Shown: positions 6,201 to 14,544, numbered from the stretch's first letter. The stretch is 43,540 bases of DNA from a bacterium (GCA_029979565.1 JAPOHG010000014.1:1-43540), one strand, 5' to 3'. A program made the numbers and translations. The notes: generated by a model from the letters alone, not told the origin.

Positions 6201-8538
6201 GTGTGTTTTTCTTGTTAGATGAATGCTCCAGCGCTGTGCTGAAGCTCAATTGCACCCACCGGCCTTGGGCGACCAGGCCCAATGCGCGGTAGGCGCTGAT
6301 GTGGTCAAGCCACGGTGTGTTGAATGCATTGTGCACCTGCAGGGACCATTCGCCCTGCTTCGTGGTTTGACTGAGTGTTGCATCGGCTAGGACTGCGCCG
6401 GGTGTGTGCGCTTCGTTTCGAGCAGTCAACCAAGACGGCGCCACGACGCGTCCGGCGATCTCCATACGAAGGCCACTTTGGGCGCTACCCTCCCACGCCA
6501 ACCGCAATTGCGTCGGTGTTGTGAATGGCAAGCCGAGGCCGGTGCGGATGTCCCATTGCCCGAGCGCCGAGCCCGCTCCGCTCCATTGGTGGCGACCACG
6601 GCGGTACGAGGCCGTTGCTTCCAACCCCGTGCGGAAGGCATCATTGGCCCGAAATGCATAGACCTGACCGGCATGTGAAATCGGGGCAAACGTCGCGCTC
6701 GGCGTCAAAGAGATAAACCCGTCGTGGATGGCCACAAAGGCATCCGCCTGCCAATTCCACCCGTCGTCGTTCGGAGTTCGCCGAATTGAAGCACGGCTTT
6801 CCGCCGTCCATTCGGTCCTCAGGTCCGGGTTGCCCTGTTCGAATCGAAACGTTCCGTGGTGGATGCCGTTCGCCCCCCATTCTTGGTTGCTCGGCACACG
6901 GCCGTGCACGGCGACCGCGAAGCTGCCTCGAACCAGTCGATTCTCGGAGGCAAAAGGTCGGAGCCAACTGACCATGCCGCCGGGAACAACCCGCTCAAAA
7001 GGAAGCGCGCGCACATCCACGCCGATGACCGCTCCTTCCGCGTTGTACTGGGGCTCCTGATATCCTTCTTGATGGGCTATCACGCCATCCAGGCGGGCCG
7101 CGAGTGTTGCTTTCCGCAACGTGCCTTCCGCTAGGAGCGAACCACGCAGACGGCGGTGGCTCGGCACCAAAAACTCCCATCCCGCGGTTTGGACCCATTG
7201 CCCTTCTGCCTGTACGCCCAATTTGGTGTGTGGACCCAACCTCCGTCCCTCGATAAATACCGAATGCTCCTCGAAGGAGAGGCTGAGGTCGTTGTCAGGC
7301 TCGGGACCCCACCCGTGGGCGTGAGGCGGAGCGAACTCCAGACGCCGATTAAATGCAGCCGCTGCCTTTCCTGTCCACTGCTTACCGCCTGTATCGGCCG
7401 GACCCTCCCATTGGAAAGAAGACGCCAAGCGCGACGCATGCTGCACAGGAATACGAACCTCAAATCTATGCGCATTCGGTTCCAGATCCCCTTGGACCGG
7501 TACACCAACAATGCCAGGGAACAGGCCTTGTCGGACGTCGGAGGCCCTCATGGACCAAGAAGCCACACCGCCACTCGGGAACCGACGACCAAACCCCAAC
7601 ACCGCATGGGCCGACTGACCGCCGGTATTGGGAAGGGCGCCCGTCACGAGTTCATAGGTGCGACCGATGTACGAGAAGGTACGCTGGGGCACTTGGGTAG
7701 ATCCAAATCTGGACAACGAAATGCCCGCATGCCAGTGGCCGTTGTCACGCGTGGAGGTGTGCAACACATGCACGCGCCCTTGGGCATTTCCTATCCGGCC
7801 CGACGCTCCGAAGTTCGTCCGAACGCCCGAGGTGTTCAACAGCGTTGGCGATTCAAACCGCAGTCCACCGCCCATGGCATCCGGTCCCATCCAAACGTGC
7901 CCTCCACCCGGTGTCCACGACTGAGCTACCTGAAGTTCGGGGGCGACCAACACGCCGTGGTCTATACCCCAACGACCACCCCGTTGGGGCACGCCGTCTT
8001 CGAGTACGACCACCCGGGCACCGAACAAGCCCCGGATAACCGGTTGGATCATTCCGGCGCCGAGGTCCAAGCTCTGCAAGCCAGGCGTAGCATCCAGCGC
8101 TTCCAGCAATGGGGCTCGACTCAAAGGTGAGGCCTCCAATTCTTGGGTACGAACGGTCGCCACCAGGGCCTGGTCCAAGTCCACATTGAGCGGCTCAAGC
8201 CAAACATCCAAGTGGTCACCTGAGGCCAAAATACTCCGGGCCTCGAAACCCACGCAGCTCACCGACAACGAGTCGATGCCGTGTGGACAAGCCACACGGA
8301 ACGCGCCCGAGGCATCCGTAGCGGTGGCGAGGCCGCAGGGCCAAGCCATCACCAAGACACCTGGAAGTTTGGATTGCAAGGAAGCGTGCAACACGTGGCC
8401 TTCGATGACGTGCGGTTGGGATTGTGCGTTTACAGCATTCGCGTTCGCCCACAGAGCGAAGGCAGCCGACAACAGACCAATCCACCGCGTACAACGCAAC
8501 GAATCACGTCTCGCACACCTCGTTTTGGGTGGAAACAT
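6187..8538 (-). CDS. TonB-dependent outer-membrane receptor with N-terminal carboxypeptidase-regulatory-like domain
   Basis: 783 aa. It has an N-terminal signal region (to about residue 39), a CarboxypepD_reg-like beta domain (about 45-115) and a plug domain with GMIQPVIRGLFGARVVVLEDG near 162-182. A long C-terminal 22-strand-type barrel with aromatic strand ends completes it. The receptor moves a substrate across the outer membrane using TonB energy. It is shorter than SusC proteins and has no SusD partner, which favours a siderophore, metal or small-molecule receptor over glycan uptake. It sits between a His-rich small protein (41 bp upstream) and a His/acid-rich lipoprotein, so a metal or metal-chelate ligand is the best guess. 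Confidence 0.88.
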   Translation of the reverse strand: MFPPKTRCARRDSLRCTRWIGLLSAAFALWANANAVNAQSQPHVIEGHVLHASLQSKLPGVLVMAWPCGLATATDASGAFRVACPHGIDSLSVSCVGFEARSILASGDHLDVWLEPLNVDLDQALVATVRTQELEASPLSRAPLLEALDATPGLQSLDLGAGMIQPVIRGLFGARVVVLEDGVPQRGGRWGIDHGVLVAPELQVAQSWTPGGGHVWMGPDAMGGGLRFESPTLLNTSGVRTNFGASGRIGNAQGRVHVLHTSTRDNGHWHAGISLSRFGSTQVPQRTFSYIGRTYELVTGALPNTGGQSAHAVLGFGRRFPSGGVASWSMRASDVRQGLFPGIVGVPVQGDLEPNAHRFEVRIPVQHASRLASSFQWEGPADTGGKQWTGKAAAAFNRRLEFAPPHAHGWGPEPDNDLSLSFEEHSVFIEGRRLGPHTKLGVQAEGQWVQTAGWEFLVPSHRRLRGSLLAEGTLRKATLAARLDGVIAHQEGYQEPQYNAEGAVIGVDVRALPFERVVPGGMVSWLRPFASENRLVRGSFAVAVHGRVPSNQEWGANGIHHGTFRFEQGNPDLRTEWTAESRASIRRTPNDDGWNWQADAFVAIHDGFISLTPSATFAPISHAGQVYAFRANDAFRTGLEATASYRRGRHQWSGAGSALGQWDIRTGLGLPFTTPTQLRLAWEGSAQSGLRMEIAGRVVAPSWLTARNEAHTPGAVLADATLSQTTKQGEWSLQVHNAFNTPWLDHISAYRALGLVAQGRWVQLSFSTALEHSSNKKNTHDNK

Positions 8539-8579
8539 GAGATGGAGAAATGGAAAGGGTGAATGAGACGATTAGGCCT

Positions 8580-8966
8580 CTAAGGCGGTCCTCTCCTTCC
8601 ACAAGCGGTCGCCCACAACGGCGTCCGATGTCCTACCTCAGTCTGGCCCAAACTTCGCTGCAGCCAGACGTGTAGTTGCCATTCGTCTTCTCCGTACAGA
8701 AGAGGCTTCGCTAAAGGCGAAAACATCCAGTCGCAGAGCGCACATTGGTGTTCGTGACCGTCCACGTGGTCGGCTTCATGAGGACCGGCCCACTCCTGGC
8801 AGCCCTCGTGATGATGCGCGTGTTCCCCGTGGTGATGGTGATGGGTACAGCCTGCCACCATGTGGCCGAACTGGTGCGTCACCTCCAACCCCATCACCGC
8901 CACCCAGACCGACAACAACGTGACGGCAGAAGCAAAGGTGAGACGGTTTGGACGGTGGGCTTTCAC
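8580..8966 (-). CDS. Small histidine-rich membrane or exported protein heading the TonB operon
   Basis: 128 aa if translation starts at GTG 8966 (MKAHRPNRLTF). That start supplies a basic N-terminus and one hydrophobic segment, whereas the first ATG (8894) would cut into it. The middle is packed with histidine: H31, H35, H42-46, H49, H51-53, H63, H67, H71 and H73, then a CALC pair (C75, C78). This is a typical metal-binding look. Such small His/Cys proteins are often found beside metal-regulated TonB receptors in Bacteroidota. A TAnnTTTG-like element at 8980-8973 would leave almost no leader, so either the start or that element is uncertain. Frame continuing upstream is only the shadow of rimK. 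Confidence 0.65.
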   Translation of the reverse strand: MKAHRPNRLTFASAVTLLSVWVAVMGLEVTHQFGHMVAGCTHHHHHGEHAHHHEGCQEWAGPHEADHVDGHEHQCALCDWMFSPLAKPLLYGEDEWQLHVWLQRSLGQTEVGHRTPLWATACGRRGPP

Positions 8967-9026
8967 GGCTGGCAAAGGTAGGACAGACAACCAAGCGGAT
9001 GGGTCAAAAAAGTGCAATCGTGAAGA

Positions 9027-9047
9027 AATTGTGATTTTGTCGCAATT
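9027..9047. promoter_or_regulatory. Candidate operator: 8-5-8 inverted repeat between the metal operon and rimBK
   Basis: AATTGTGA, five bases, TCGCAATT: the arms match at 7 of 8 positions. It lies in the 126-bp gap between divergent genes (His-rich gene at 8966, rimBK at 9093) and covers the TTTG that would be the -33 element for rimBK. A regulator bound here could control either or both genes. The protein is unknown; a CRP/FNR-type or a metal-responsive factor are both possible. Confidence 0.5.
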
Positions 9048-9069
9048 GGAAAGGCACTCCCTACATTTG
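9036..9069 (+). promoter_or_regulatory. Predicted Bacteroidota-type promoter for rimBK
   Basis: A -7 element TACATTTG at 9062-9069 is an exact TAnnTTTG match, with a -33-like TTTG at 9036-9039, spacing 22 bp (slightly long). Transcription would start near 9075, leaving about 18 bases before the ATG at 9093. Confidence 0.45.
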
Positions 9070-9092
9070 CCCGTCTTTTTGAGCAACGCAAC

Positions 9093-10454
9093 ATGAACGT
9101 CATCGGAAGTGTGGAATGGTGCCGGTTCCAAGAATTGGGCATTCCAGCTGTCAAAGCCCGCGTCGATTCCGGCGCCAAAACGTCCACCATCCAAGCGGAT
9201 AAAATCAAGCCGTTTGTCAAGGATGGCCAGGAGTGGGTCAAATTCGAGGTCACCCCGATCCAAGACAACCGCAGCATCGCAATCGAATGCGAGAAGCGAG
9301 TCACCGGCCGCAAGGTGGTCAAGAACACCTCGGGAATCTCGGAAGAGCGCTTCGTCATCCAGACAGCCATGGAACTTGGTGAACACCGCATGGACATCGA
9401 GTTGACCCTGGCCAACCGCGACACCATGGAATTCCGAATGCTCCTCGGTCGAGAGGCCTTCATGGACGAATTCCTCGTGGACGTTTCGAAGGAGTGCGTC
9501 CAAGGCGACGTATCAGACAATGAGCTGAAAGAGCTGTACCGCTCTTTCAACCGTGAGCAGAGCGGCTTGCGCATCGGCGTCCTCGCCTCCAACCCCAACC
9601 TCTACAGCAACCGCCGGCTCATGGAAGCCGGGGCCTCTCGCGGACACGAAATGGTCTTCCTCAACGTGGAGCACTCGTACATGAAACTCGATGTGCACTC
9701 ACCAGAAATCCGTTACCGCGGGGGCAACATCCTCAATCAATTCGATGCCATTATCCCGCGCATCAAACCAACGGTTACGTTTTACGGATGTGCCCTGCTG
9801 CGCCAGTTCAAGCACCTCGGGGTGTACTGTTTGAACTCGGCCGATGCCATCACGCAATCGCGGGACAAGTTGTTCGCCTCCCTCCTTTTTTCCGAAAACG
9901 ACATCAACATCCCCATCACGGGATTTGCCAAGTCGCCGATGGACACCAAGGACCTCATCCGCATGGTCAACGGGGCGCCACTCATCATCAAACTCCTTGA
10001 ATCCACGCAGGGCCGCGGCGTGGTACTCGCCGAAACGAACAAGGCCGCTGAAAGCGTCATCAACGCCTTCAAATCGGTCAAAACCAACATCCTTGTCCAA
10101 GAATTCATCAAAGAAGCGAACGGCCAAGACATCCGTTGCTTCGTGGTGAACGGCAAGGTCGTAGCCTCCATGCAGCGACAAGCGGAGAAAGGCGAATTCC
10201 GGGCAAACCTTCACCAAGGTGGCGTCGCCTCGGTCATCAAGATCACGCCGGAAGAGCGCAAACTGGCCATCAAAGCAGCCAAAACCCTAAACCTCGCCGT
10301 GGCCGGTGTGGACATCATCCGCTCGAACAAAGGGCCGCTGCTCCTGGAAGTGAATTCCTCGCCGGGTCTGGAAGGCATTGAAAAGGCCACGGGAATTGAC
10401 CTTGCGAATTCCATGATTCAAGCCATCGAGCGCAAACTGAAGTTCACTTCTTAA
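9093..10454 (+). CDS. rimK: Fused RimB-like retropepsin-type protease and RimK-family ATP-grasp glutamate ligase
   Basis: 453 aa in two parts. Residues 1-145 resemble RimB (the 'ATP-dependent zinc protease' family, retropepsin fold) with the motif DSGAKTST and D25 as the expected catalytic aspartate. Residues about 155-453 are a RimK-type ATP-grasp: start RIGVLASNP, nucleotide-binding [15 protein letters not shown], metal-binding end [13 protein letters not shown]. RimK adds glutamates to the C-terminus of ribosomal protein S6 and RimB modulates RimK in Pseudomonas, where they are separate genes. The natural fusion here supports that partnership. The S6 substrate is inferred; other ATP-grasp peptide ligases are possible. 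Monocistronic, followed by the convergent tetR. Confidence 0.82.
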   Translation: MNVIGSVEWCRFQELGIPAVKARVDSGAKTSTIQADKIKPFVKDGQEWVKFEVTPIQDNRSIAIECEKRVTGRKVVKNTSGISEERFVIQTAMELGEHRMDIELTLANRDTMEFRMLLGREAFMDEFLVDVSKECVQGDVSDNELKELYRSFNREQSGLRIGVLASNPNLYSNRRLMEAGASRGHEMVFLNVEHSYMKLDVHSPEIRYRGGNILNQFDAIIPRIKPTVTFYGCALLRQFKHLGVYCLNSADAITQSRDKLFASLLFSENDINIPITGFAKSPMDTKDLIRMVNGAPLIIKLLESTQGRGVVLAETNKAAESVINAFKSVKTNILVQEFIKEANGQDIRCFVVNGKVVASMQRQAEKGEFRANLHQGGVASVIKITPEERKLAIKAAKTLNLAVAGVDIIRSNKGPLLLEVNSSPGLEGIEKATGIDLANSMIQAIERKLKFTS

Positions 10455-10469
10455 TCGAGCACGACCTCG

Positions 10470-11138
10470 TCAGTCATGTTTCAGGCGGCTCTCAATCAGC
10501 TGAGAAGCCACGTCCGATAGGTACGGCTTGAGCACGGTGAAGATGTGACTGATGCCCTTGTAGCGTAGCGCACTGCCCGCGGCTTCGGGGTACTTCTTGT
10601 GGGAGAAGTCCATCCAATACCGGCCCAACACCAGAATGATTTCCGATACCGCTTCCGGATCTTCCGTTTCGAAGTCGAGAAGTCCATGCTTGGCTGCGTG
10701 CAGCATCCGTCCCTCTGTCCAACCGTCCAAGAACTCATTGATCGCCAGCACCTTCACCAGCTCAGCATCTTCCGCCTTGAGCAGCGTATTGAAGTCATCC
10801 CGCAGCAAGTATCGGAAGTCCCAAATCACATCGTACGAGCGAAAAATCCCATCAATGATGACCGCAGCATCGCTTGAATCCGCTTGGGTATTTTCTTGTG
10901 CGAAGACGGTCTCCAGCAACTCCATGTGAGCCGCCAGCATATCCTTTTTAGAGCGAAAATGGTACCACAATGTACCTTCCAAGACATCCGTGTGCTCAGC
11001 GATGGAAGCGGTGGTGACTGCTCCAAACCCGCGTTGGTTGAATAACACGAGGCTGGTTGCTAGGATTTGGTCGCGCGTTTTCTTCGAGAACAGATCGAGG
11101 GTTCCCGGAGTCAGCATTCCACTGGCGGCATCAGTCAT
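10470..11138 (-). CDS. TetR family transcriptional regulator, probable repressor of alkB
   Basis: 222 aa. Residues about 18-65 form the TetR helix-turn-helix (ILATSLVLFNQRGFG, then TASIAEHTDVLEGTLWYHF). The rest is a helical ligand-binding domain that I cannot assign to a subfamily by eye; a TetR_C-type (FadR-like) fatty-acyl sensor would fit. Its ATG lies inside the last codons of alkB (8-bp overlap), so the two are cotranscribed. Two identical palindromes flank the alkB promoter, so negative autoregulation of the operon is the simple model, with an alkane, fatty acid or acyl-CoA as inducer. Confidence 0.85.
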   Translation of the reverse strand: MTDAASGMLTPGTLDLFSKKTRDQILATSLVLFNQRGFGAVTTASIAEHTDVLEGTLWYHFRSKKDMLAAHMELLETVFAQENTQADSSDAAVIIDGIFRSYDVIWDFRYLLRDDFNTLLKAEDAELVKVLAINEFLDGWTEGRMLHAAKHGLLDFETEDPEAVSEIILVLGRYWMDFSHKKYPEAAGSALRYKGISHIFTVLKPYLSDVASQLIESRLKHD

Positions 11139-12186
11139 GAGCGAGCTGAGGTTTCATTTGCGCAGGGACGCGCGGATTCATGACATAAAACCAAAGCGGC
11201 GGCACCAAGCTCAACAAGATGGAGGCCGGGTAGCCCAGCGGCAGCGTAGGGCTCTCTTCATGACTATTCAATACCTGGTACTTCTTGGCCGACTTGAAGT
11301 GGTGGTCGCTATGCCGGGTCAATTCGTACAAAACGATTCGGCCGATGTGCGAATTGGAATTCCACGAGTGATGCGGCTGCACACGTTCGTATCGGCCAGA
11401 ATCCAATTTGTGCCGAAGCAGCCCGTAGTGTTCGATGTAGTTGATGCTCTCCAAGAACAGGAAAGCGATAACCCCTGCCCCTGCGGCGAACAACATCGTT
11501 TCAAACGAGAACACATACCACACCGCCCCCAAGTAGGCAGGCTGGATGAGGTGGTACCAAAGCATGTCGTTTTTGGGGGAAAGAAAGGACAGCTTCTGGC
11601 GCTTCAACAATTGTACCTGCAATCGCCACGCATTGATGTATTGCTTGGTGACGGATGTGAACCAAAAGCCATAGACCGTCTGGTTGTATCGCGCGGTCGC
11701 ACCGTCTTCTGGCGTGGCTACGTTCATGTGGTGGCCAAAGTTATGTTCAATGAAAAAGTGCATGTACAAACACGGCATGTACAACAGCTTACTCATCAAC
11801 CGCTCGTGCAGCGCGGCACGGTGCCCCAACTCGTGGGCGACATTGATGCCATTGGTTGCAAGTAAGATGCCCGCGGACAGCAACAAGCCCACCATCTCGA
11901 TGGTCTCATATGTATGGGTTTGGACTTGAACGAAAAAGAACGCCATCAACCCGAAAACGATCGGCACGTTGGCATACAGCATCGCATCGAAGATCCACAT
12001 GCGGTTTTTCTCAACCGCCGTGTCCTTGTCCAAATTCGTCGCACTCTCACCGGCGAGAACATCTAATACCGGTAATACGATGAACGCGTAAAAAACAGCT
12101 GAATACGTCCAAATTCCTGTCGAATCAAACGAGAGGTACGCCGACACTGGAACCGTGTAGGCAAGCAGGTACTTGAGGTCTTTCAT
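11131..12186 (-). CDS. alkB: Membrane alkane 1-monooxygenase (AlkB family)
   Basis: 351 aa integral membrane di-iron enzyme. All AlkB histidine motifs are present: HELGHR at 118, EHNFGHH at 147, NYIEHYGLLRH at 249, and RHSDHH at 291. About six hydrophobic segments place the active site on the inner membrane's cytoplasmic side. It hydroxylates terminal carbons of medium-chain alkanes using rubredoxin as electron donor; no rubredoxin gene is present here. The ATG at 12186 (MKDLKYLLAY) is chosen because an upstream in-frame ATG at 12249 would place both operators and the promoter inside the coding sequence. Other hydrophobic substrates are possible. Confidence 0.9.
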   Translation of the reverse strand: MKDLKYLLAYTVPVSAYLSFDSTGIWTYSAVFYAFIVLPVLDVLAGESATNLDKDTAVEKNRMWIFDAMLYANVPIVFGLMAFFFVQVQTHTYETIEMVGLLLSAGILLATNGINVAHELGHRAALHERLMSKLLYMPCLYMHFFIEHNFGHHMNVATPEDGATARYNQTVYGFWFTSVTKQYINAWRLQVQLLKRQKLSFLSPKNDMLWYHLIQPAYLGAVWYVFSFETMLFAAGAGVIAFLFLESINYIEHYGLLRHKLDSGRYERVQPHHSWNSNSHIGRIVLYELTRHSDHHFKSAKKYQVLNSHEESPTLPLGYPASILLSLVPPLWFYVMNPRVPAQMKPQLAHD

Positions 12187-12202
12187 GGGCTCTGGTTTGG
12201 TT

Positions 12203-12220
12203 TTTGGGTAAACACCCAAA
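12203..12220. promoter_or_regulatory. Operator O1 of alkB-tetR (perfect 7-4-7 palindrome)
   Basis: TTTGGGT, spacer AAAC, ACCCAAA. It overlaps the expected transcription start, 17 bp upstream of the alkB ATG. It is identical in all 18 bases to O2. Confidence 0.8.
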
Positions 12221-12223
12221 GCG

Positions 12224-12254
12224 CAAATTAACCCAATTTGGGTAAACACCCAAA
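12224..12254 (-). promoter_or_regulatory. Predicted alkB promoter between the two operators
   Basis: On the minus strand: a -33 TTTG at 12254-12251 (within O2), 20 bp, then a -7-like TAATTTG at 12230-12224 (TAnnTTTG with one spacer base missing). The start point would fall near 12218, inside O1. This spacing fits Bacteroidota promoters and makes both operators sterically blocking. Confidence 0.5.
12237..12254. promoter_or_regulatory. Operator O2 of alkB-tetR (perfect 7-4-7 palindrome)
   Basis: Identical 18-mer to O1, placed 34 bp away, close to three helical turns, so two dimers would sit on the same DNA face. Its left arm also pairs with a preceding ACCCAA to form a second inverted repeat (12231-12243, ACCCAA-T-TTGGGT). 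Confidence 0.8.
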
Positions 12255-12277
12255 ACCTCTACCACTGGCTGTATAGC

Positions 12278-12925
12278 TTACTTCGCAGCTAAGTTGAAAC
12301 CAACCGAAATGGTGAAGCGGTAGCCGGTCTCACGCATGCGAACGACATCAAAATAGTCATTCACGTCAACGATACCGTCGAGTCCAGAATTCTTAGGCCC
12401 CATTTTGTCCGGTACGAAAGCAATGTTAATTGGCATGTTCAGATCGCCTTTGGTATAGTTGAACCCCGCGGCGAAAACAAAGGACAACCCTGTGGGTGAC
12501 AGGTTGGGACCTGTGGCAAATTCAAACCCACTCTCACCTCTGACACCTACCAAGCTCGACAGAGATGGAAGAAGCAGACCTTTCTCCATACCAGCGACCA
12601 TGACCACCCACTCAACCAGTCCAATAACTGGACCGCCCGTATCCGCGAAACGCGTTTCGAACTGCCATCCATACTGGGTCGTCCAAGTAAAAGGCAAATC
12701 ACCGAACTCACTGTACTGCAAGCTGTCCATTTCGTGGACACGGTTTAAAAACTGCGACGTGCTACCATCTCCAAGGAAGGTGATTCCGAAACGCGGACCG
12801 GAGAGCGTGGCGACATCACTGCTGGAAGTGGTCGTCGAGCCCGAGTTGCCCGTCAAGGTTTGGGCTGAACCGATTGAACAAAGGAGCATAGCGAAAACTC
12901 CGGGGATTAATTTAGTAATCTTCAT
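12278..12925 (-). CDS. Predicted outer-membrane beta-barrel protein, unknown function
   Basis: 215 aa with a Sec signal peptide (MKITKLIPGVFAML..., cleavage near SAQ, residue 22). The mature part alternates aromatic and glycine-rich strands and ends in a strand with NLAAK, the look of a small eight-to-ten-strand barrel. It has a low-complexity SGSTTTSSS segment after cleavage. I do not recognise a specific family. It sits upstream of alkB on the same strand, 91 bp before the alkB ATG, with the alkB promoter in between; a role in hydrocarbon passage is possible but unsupported by sequence. Confidence 0.7.
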   Translation of the reverse strand: MKITKLIPGVFAMLLCSIGSAQTLTGNSGSTTTSSSDVATLSGPRFGITFLGDGSTSQFLNRVHEMDSLQYSEFGDLPFTWTTQYGWQFETRFADTGGPVIGLVEWVVMVAGMEKGLLLPSLSSLVGVRGESGFEFATGPNLSPTGLSFVFAAGFNYTKGDLNMPINIAFVPDKMGPKNSGLDGIVDVNDYFDVVRMRETGYRFTISVGFNLAAK

Positions 12926-12942
12926 TGCAAAAAATATTCAGG

Positions 12943-12950
12943 CAAATATA
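12943..12950 (-). promoter_or_regulatory. Predicted -7 promoter element of the outer-membrane protein gene
   Basis: On the minus strand the octamer TATATTTG is an exact TAnnTTTG match, 17 bp before the ATG at 12925. No convincing -33 element is seen at the normal spacing. Confidence 0.4.
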
Positions 12951-13057
12951 GATGACTTCTGAAATTGCTTTTGAACCACCTATACCTCATGAACGACAAG
13001 GCTGCAAATCCGCTACAGCACGGAACTGCTCGCCTGAAGCTCCTTTCGCTTCAATCT

Positions 13058-13834
13058 TCACTCTATCAGCCGCAACGCTTTGTCTGGGCAGTTGGAAATC
13101 AATCCATGAACGGGGACAGCCAGCATGTTCCACATTTCATCAGGCTCATCCACTGTCCAACGCCAAATCTGTATACCCGCTTCTCTAGCGGTCTGAACGA
13201 ACGCGGCATCCAATGTTGTCCTCCCCCCGACCCCAATGGCCCCTGCATTCAATTCCGAACAGCGCATGAGGTCTTGCACGGAGGCCTGCTCTTTCAAAAA
13301 CAGCAAAGGCAACTCCGGTGCCAATTCGTGCACCCGACGCAACACGTCGGGTAAAAATGAAAACACAACAACTTCCGAATCCATGCCTTGCTCTTGAATG
13401 TCCCTTACGATGGCCTCCTCGATACCACTCACCTTGATTTCCACACACACTTTGATGCGTCCTTTTGCGAGTGCCAAGGCATCTGCCAACGTTGGCAACG
13501 GTTCTAAGGCGAATTCCGCGCCGAACTTGGACGGGTATCCGACGTGCACCTGTCGCAACTCCGATTGAGTGAGATGATCAACCCTCCCGGTATGGCCGGA
13601 CGAACTCGTACGGTCCAAGGTCTCATCATGAATGACCATCGGCACCCCGTCCGCACTGGCTTGCACGTCCAATTCAAAATACGGAGCACCGCATTCGATC
13701 GCCGCTTCGAAGGCCGACAAGGAATTCTCGGGAGCGATGCTCGAAAAACCGCGGTGAGCAACAATAAAAGTGGATTGCGCCATGATAAAGTTTGTCAGTC
13801 CAATGATGAACAGAAGAGAAGTTGAAAGCTTCAT
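13058..13834 (-). CDS. glpQ: Secreted glycerophosphodiester phosphodiesterase, last gene of the glp operon
   Basis: 258 aa with a Sec signal peptide (about 20 aa, ending MAQ), then a GDPD TIM-barrel. The catalytic set is visible: HRGFSSIAPEN (H27, R28, E36, N37), ELDVQ (E54, D56) and HDETLDRT (H69). It hydrolyses deacylated phospholipids to glycerol-3-phosphate plus an alcohol in the periplasm or at the cell surface. The start at 13834 overlaps the stop of glpF as ATGA; a longer upstream frame is discarded. With glpF, glpD and glpK upstream, the operon links phospholipid head-group breakdown to glycerol use. No glpT-type glycerol-3-phosphate carrier is present. Confidence 0.9.
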   Translation of the reverse strand: MKLSTSLLFIIGLTNFIMAQSTFIVAHRGFSSIAPENSLSAFEAAIECGAPYFELDVQASADGVPMVIHDETLDRTSSSGHTGRVDHLTQSELRQVHVGYPSKFGAEFALEPLPTLADALALAKGRIKVCVEIKVSGIEEAIVRDIQEQGMDSEVVVFSFLPDVLRRVHELAPELPLLFLKEQASVQDLMRCSELNAGAIGVGGRTTLDAAFVQTAREAGIQIWRWTVDEPDEMWNMLAVPVHGLISNCPDKALRLIE

Positions 13835-14544
13835 GAGACCAAAAAGGTATGTACGCCAGCGCCGAGCAAACCACCAATCACCGGCCCCACAACAGGGACC
13901 CAACTGTACCCCCAATCACTGCTGCCTTTGTGAACAATGGGAAGCAACTGATGCGCAATGCGTGGACCAAGGTCTCGGGCAGGGTTGATGGCATAGCCCG
14001 TGGGGCCTCCGAGCCCCATGCCAATGCCCATAACGAGGAGGGCGACCGGCAGGGCATCCAACGCCCCCATAGAGCTCTCTGGAGCCGAGGCACTCAACGC
14101 GCCAAGGACGAGAACAAAGGTTCCGATGACCTCCGTGATCATATTGGATACGCTGTGCCGAATGGCCGGCGCCGTGCTGAAGACCGCCAAAATGGCGTTC
14201 TCATCATCCGTTGCATCAAAATGCTTCAAGAAAGCCATCCACGCCACTACTGCGCCGGCAAAAGCGCCTGCGATCTGTGCCACGACGTATCCTCCCAAAA
14301 AGGCCGCATCCAACCCGCCAAAAGCCGCAAGACCGATGCTGACGGCAGGATTCAGATGACCGCTGCCCCCCAACGAAGTGGCCGTGTACACACCCAGGAA
14401 TACGGCAATCCCCCATCCCAGGGTAATGACGGTCCAGCCGGAATTGTGGCCTTTGGTCTGCGCCAACACCACATTGGCATTGATGGAAGCTCCTACGGTG
14501 ATCAGTAAAAACGTTCCGATGAATTCAGCGAGGTATGCACTCAT
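13831..14544 (-). CDS. glpF: Aquaglyceroporin / glycerol uptake facilitator (MIP family)
   Basis: 237 aa, six membrane helices. Both pore motifs are intact: HLNPAV (NPA 65-67) and AINPARDLGPR (NPA 187-189, with Arg190 and Asp191). The Asp after NPAR is typical of glycerol facilitators rather than strict water channels. It carries glycerol across the inner membrane, and GlpK traps it. The start at 14544 (MSAYLAEF) overlaps the glpD stop as ATGA, and the stop overlaps the glpQ start in the same way, so the upstream frame to 14781 is not used. Confidence 0.92.
   Translation of the reverse strand: MSAYLAEFIGTFLLITVGASINANVVLAQTKGHNSGWTVITLGWGIAVFLGVYTATSLGGSGHLNPAVSIGLAAFGGLDAAFLGGYVVAQIAGAFAGAVVAWMAFLKHFDATDDENAILAVFSTAPAIRHSVSNMITEVIGTFVLVLGALSASAPESSMGALDALPVALLVMGIGMGLGGPTGYAINPARDLGPRIAHQLLPIVHKGSSDWGYSWVPVVGPVIGGLLGAGVHTFLVS

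Noticed and set aside
7156-8130. Long plus-strand open frame (324 codons) opposite the TonB receptor
   Set aside because: It is antisense to a clear beta-barrel receptor, is Arg/Pro/Thr-rich, and shows no domain or signal. High GC keeps stops out of this frame.
8967-9503. N-terminal extension of the His-rich protein frame to 9503
   Set aside because: That part lies inside rimBK on the opposite strand and has no membrane or signal character; the GTG at 8966 gives a sensible N-terminus.
13036-13052. GAAGC / GCTTC hairpin downstream of glpQ
   Set aside because: Only five base pairs and no T-run on the relevant strand; too weak to call a terminator.
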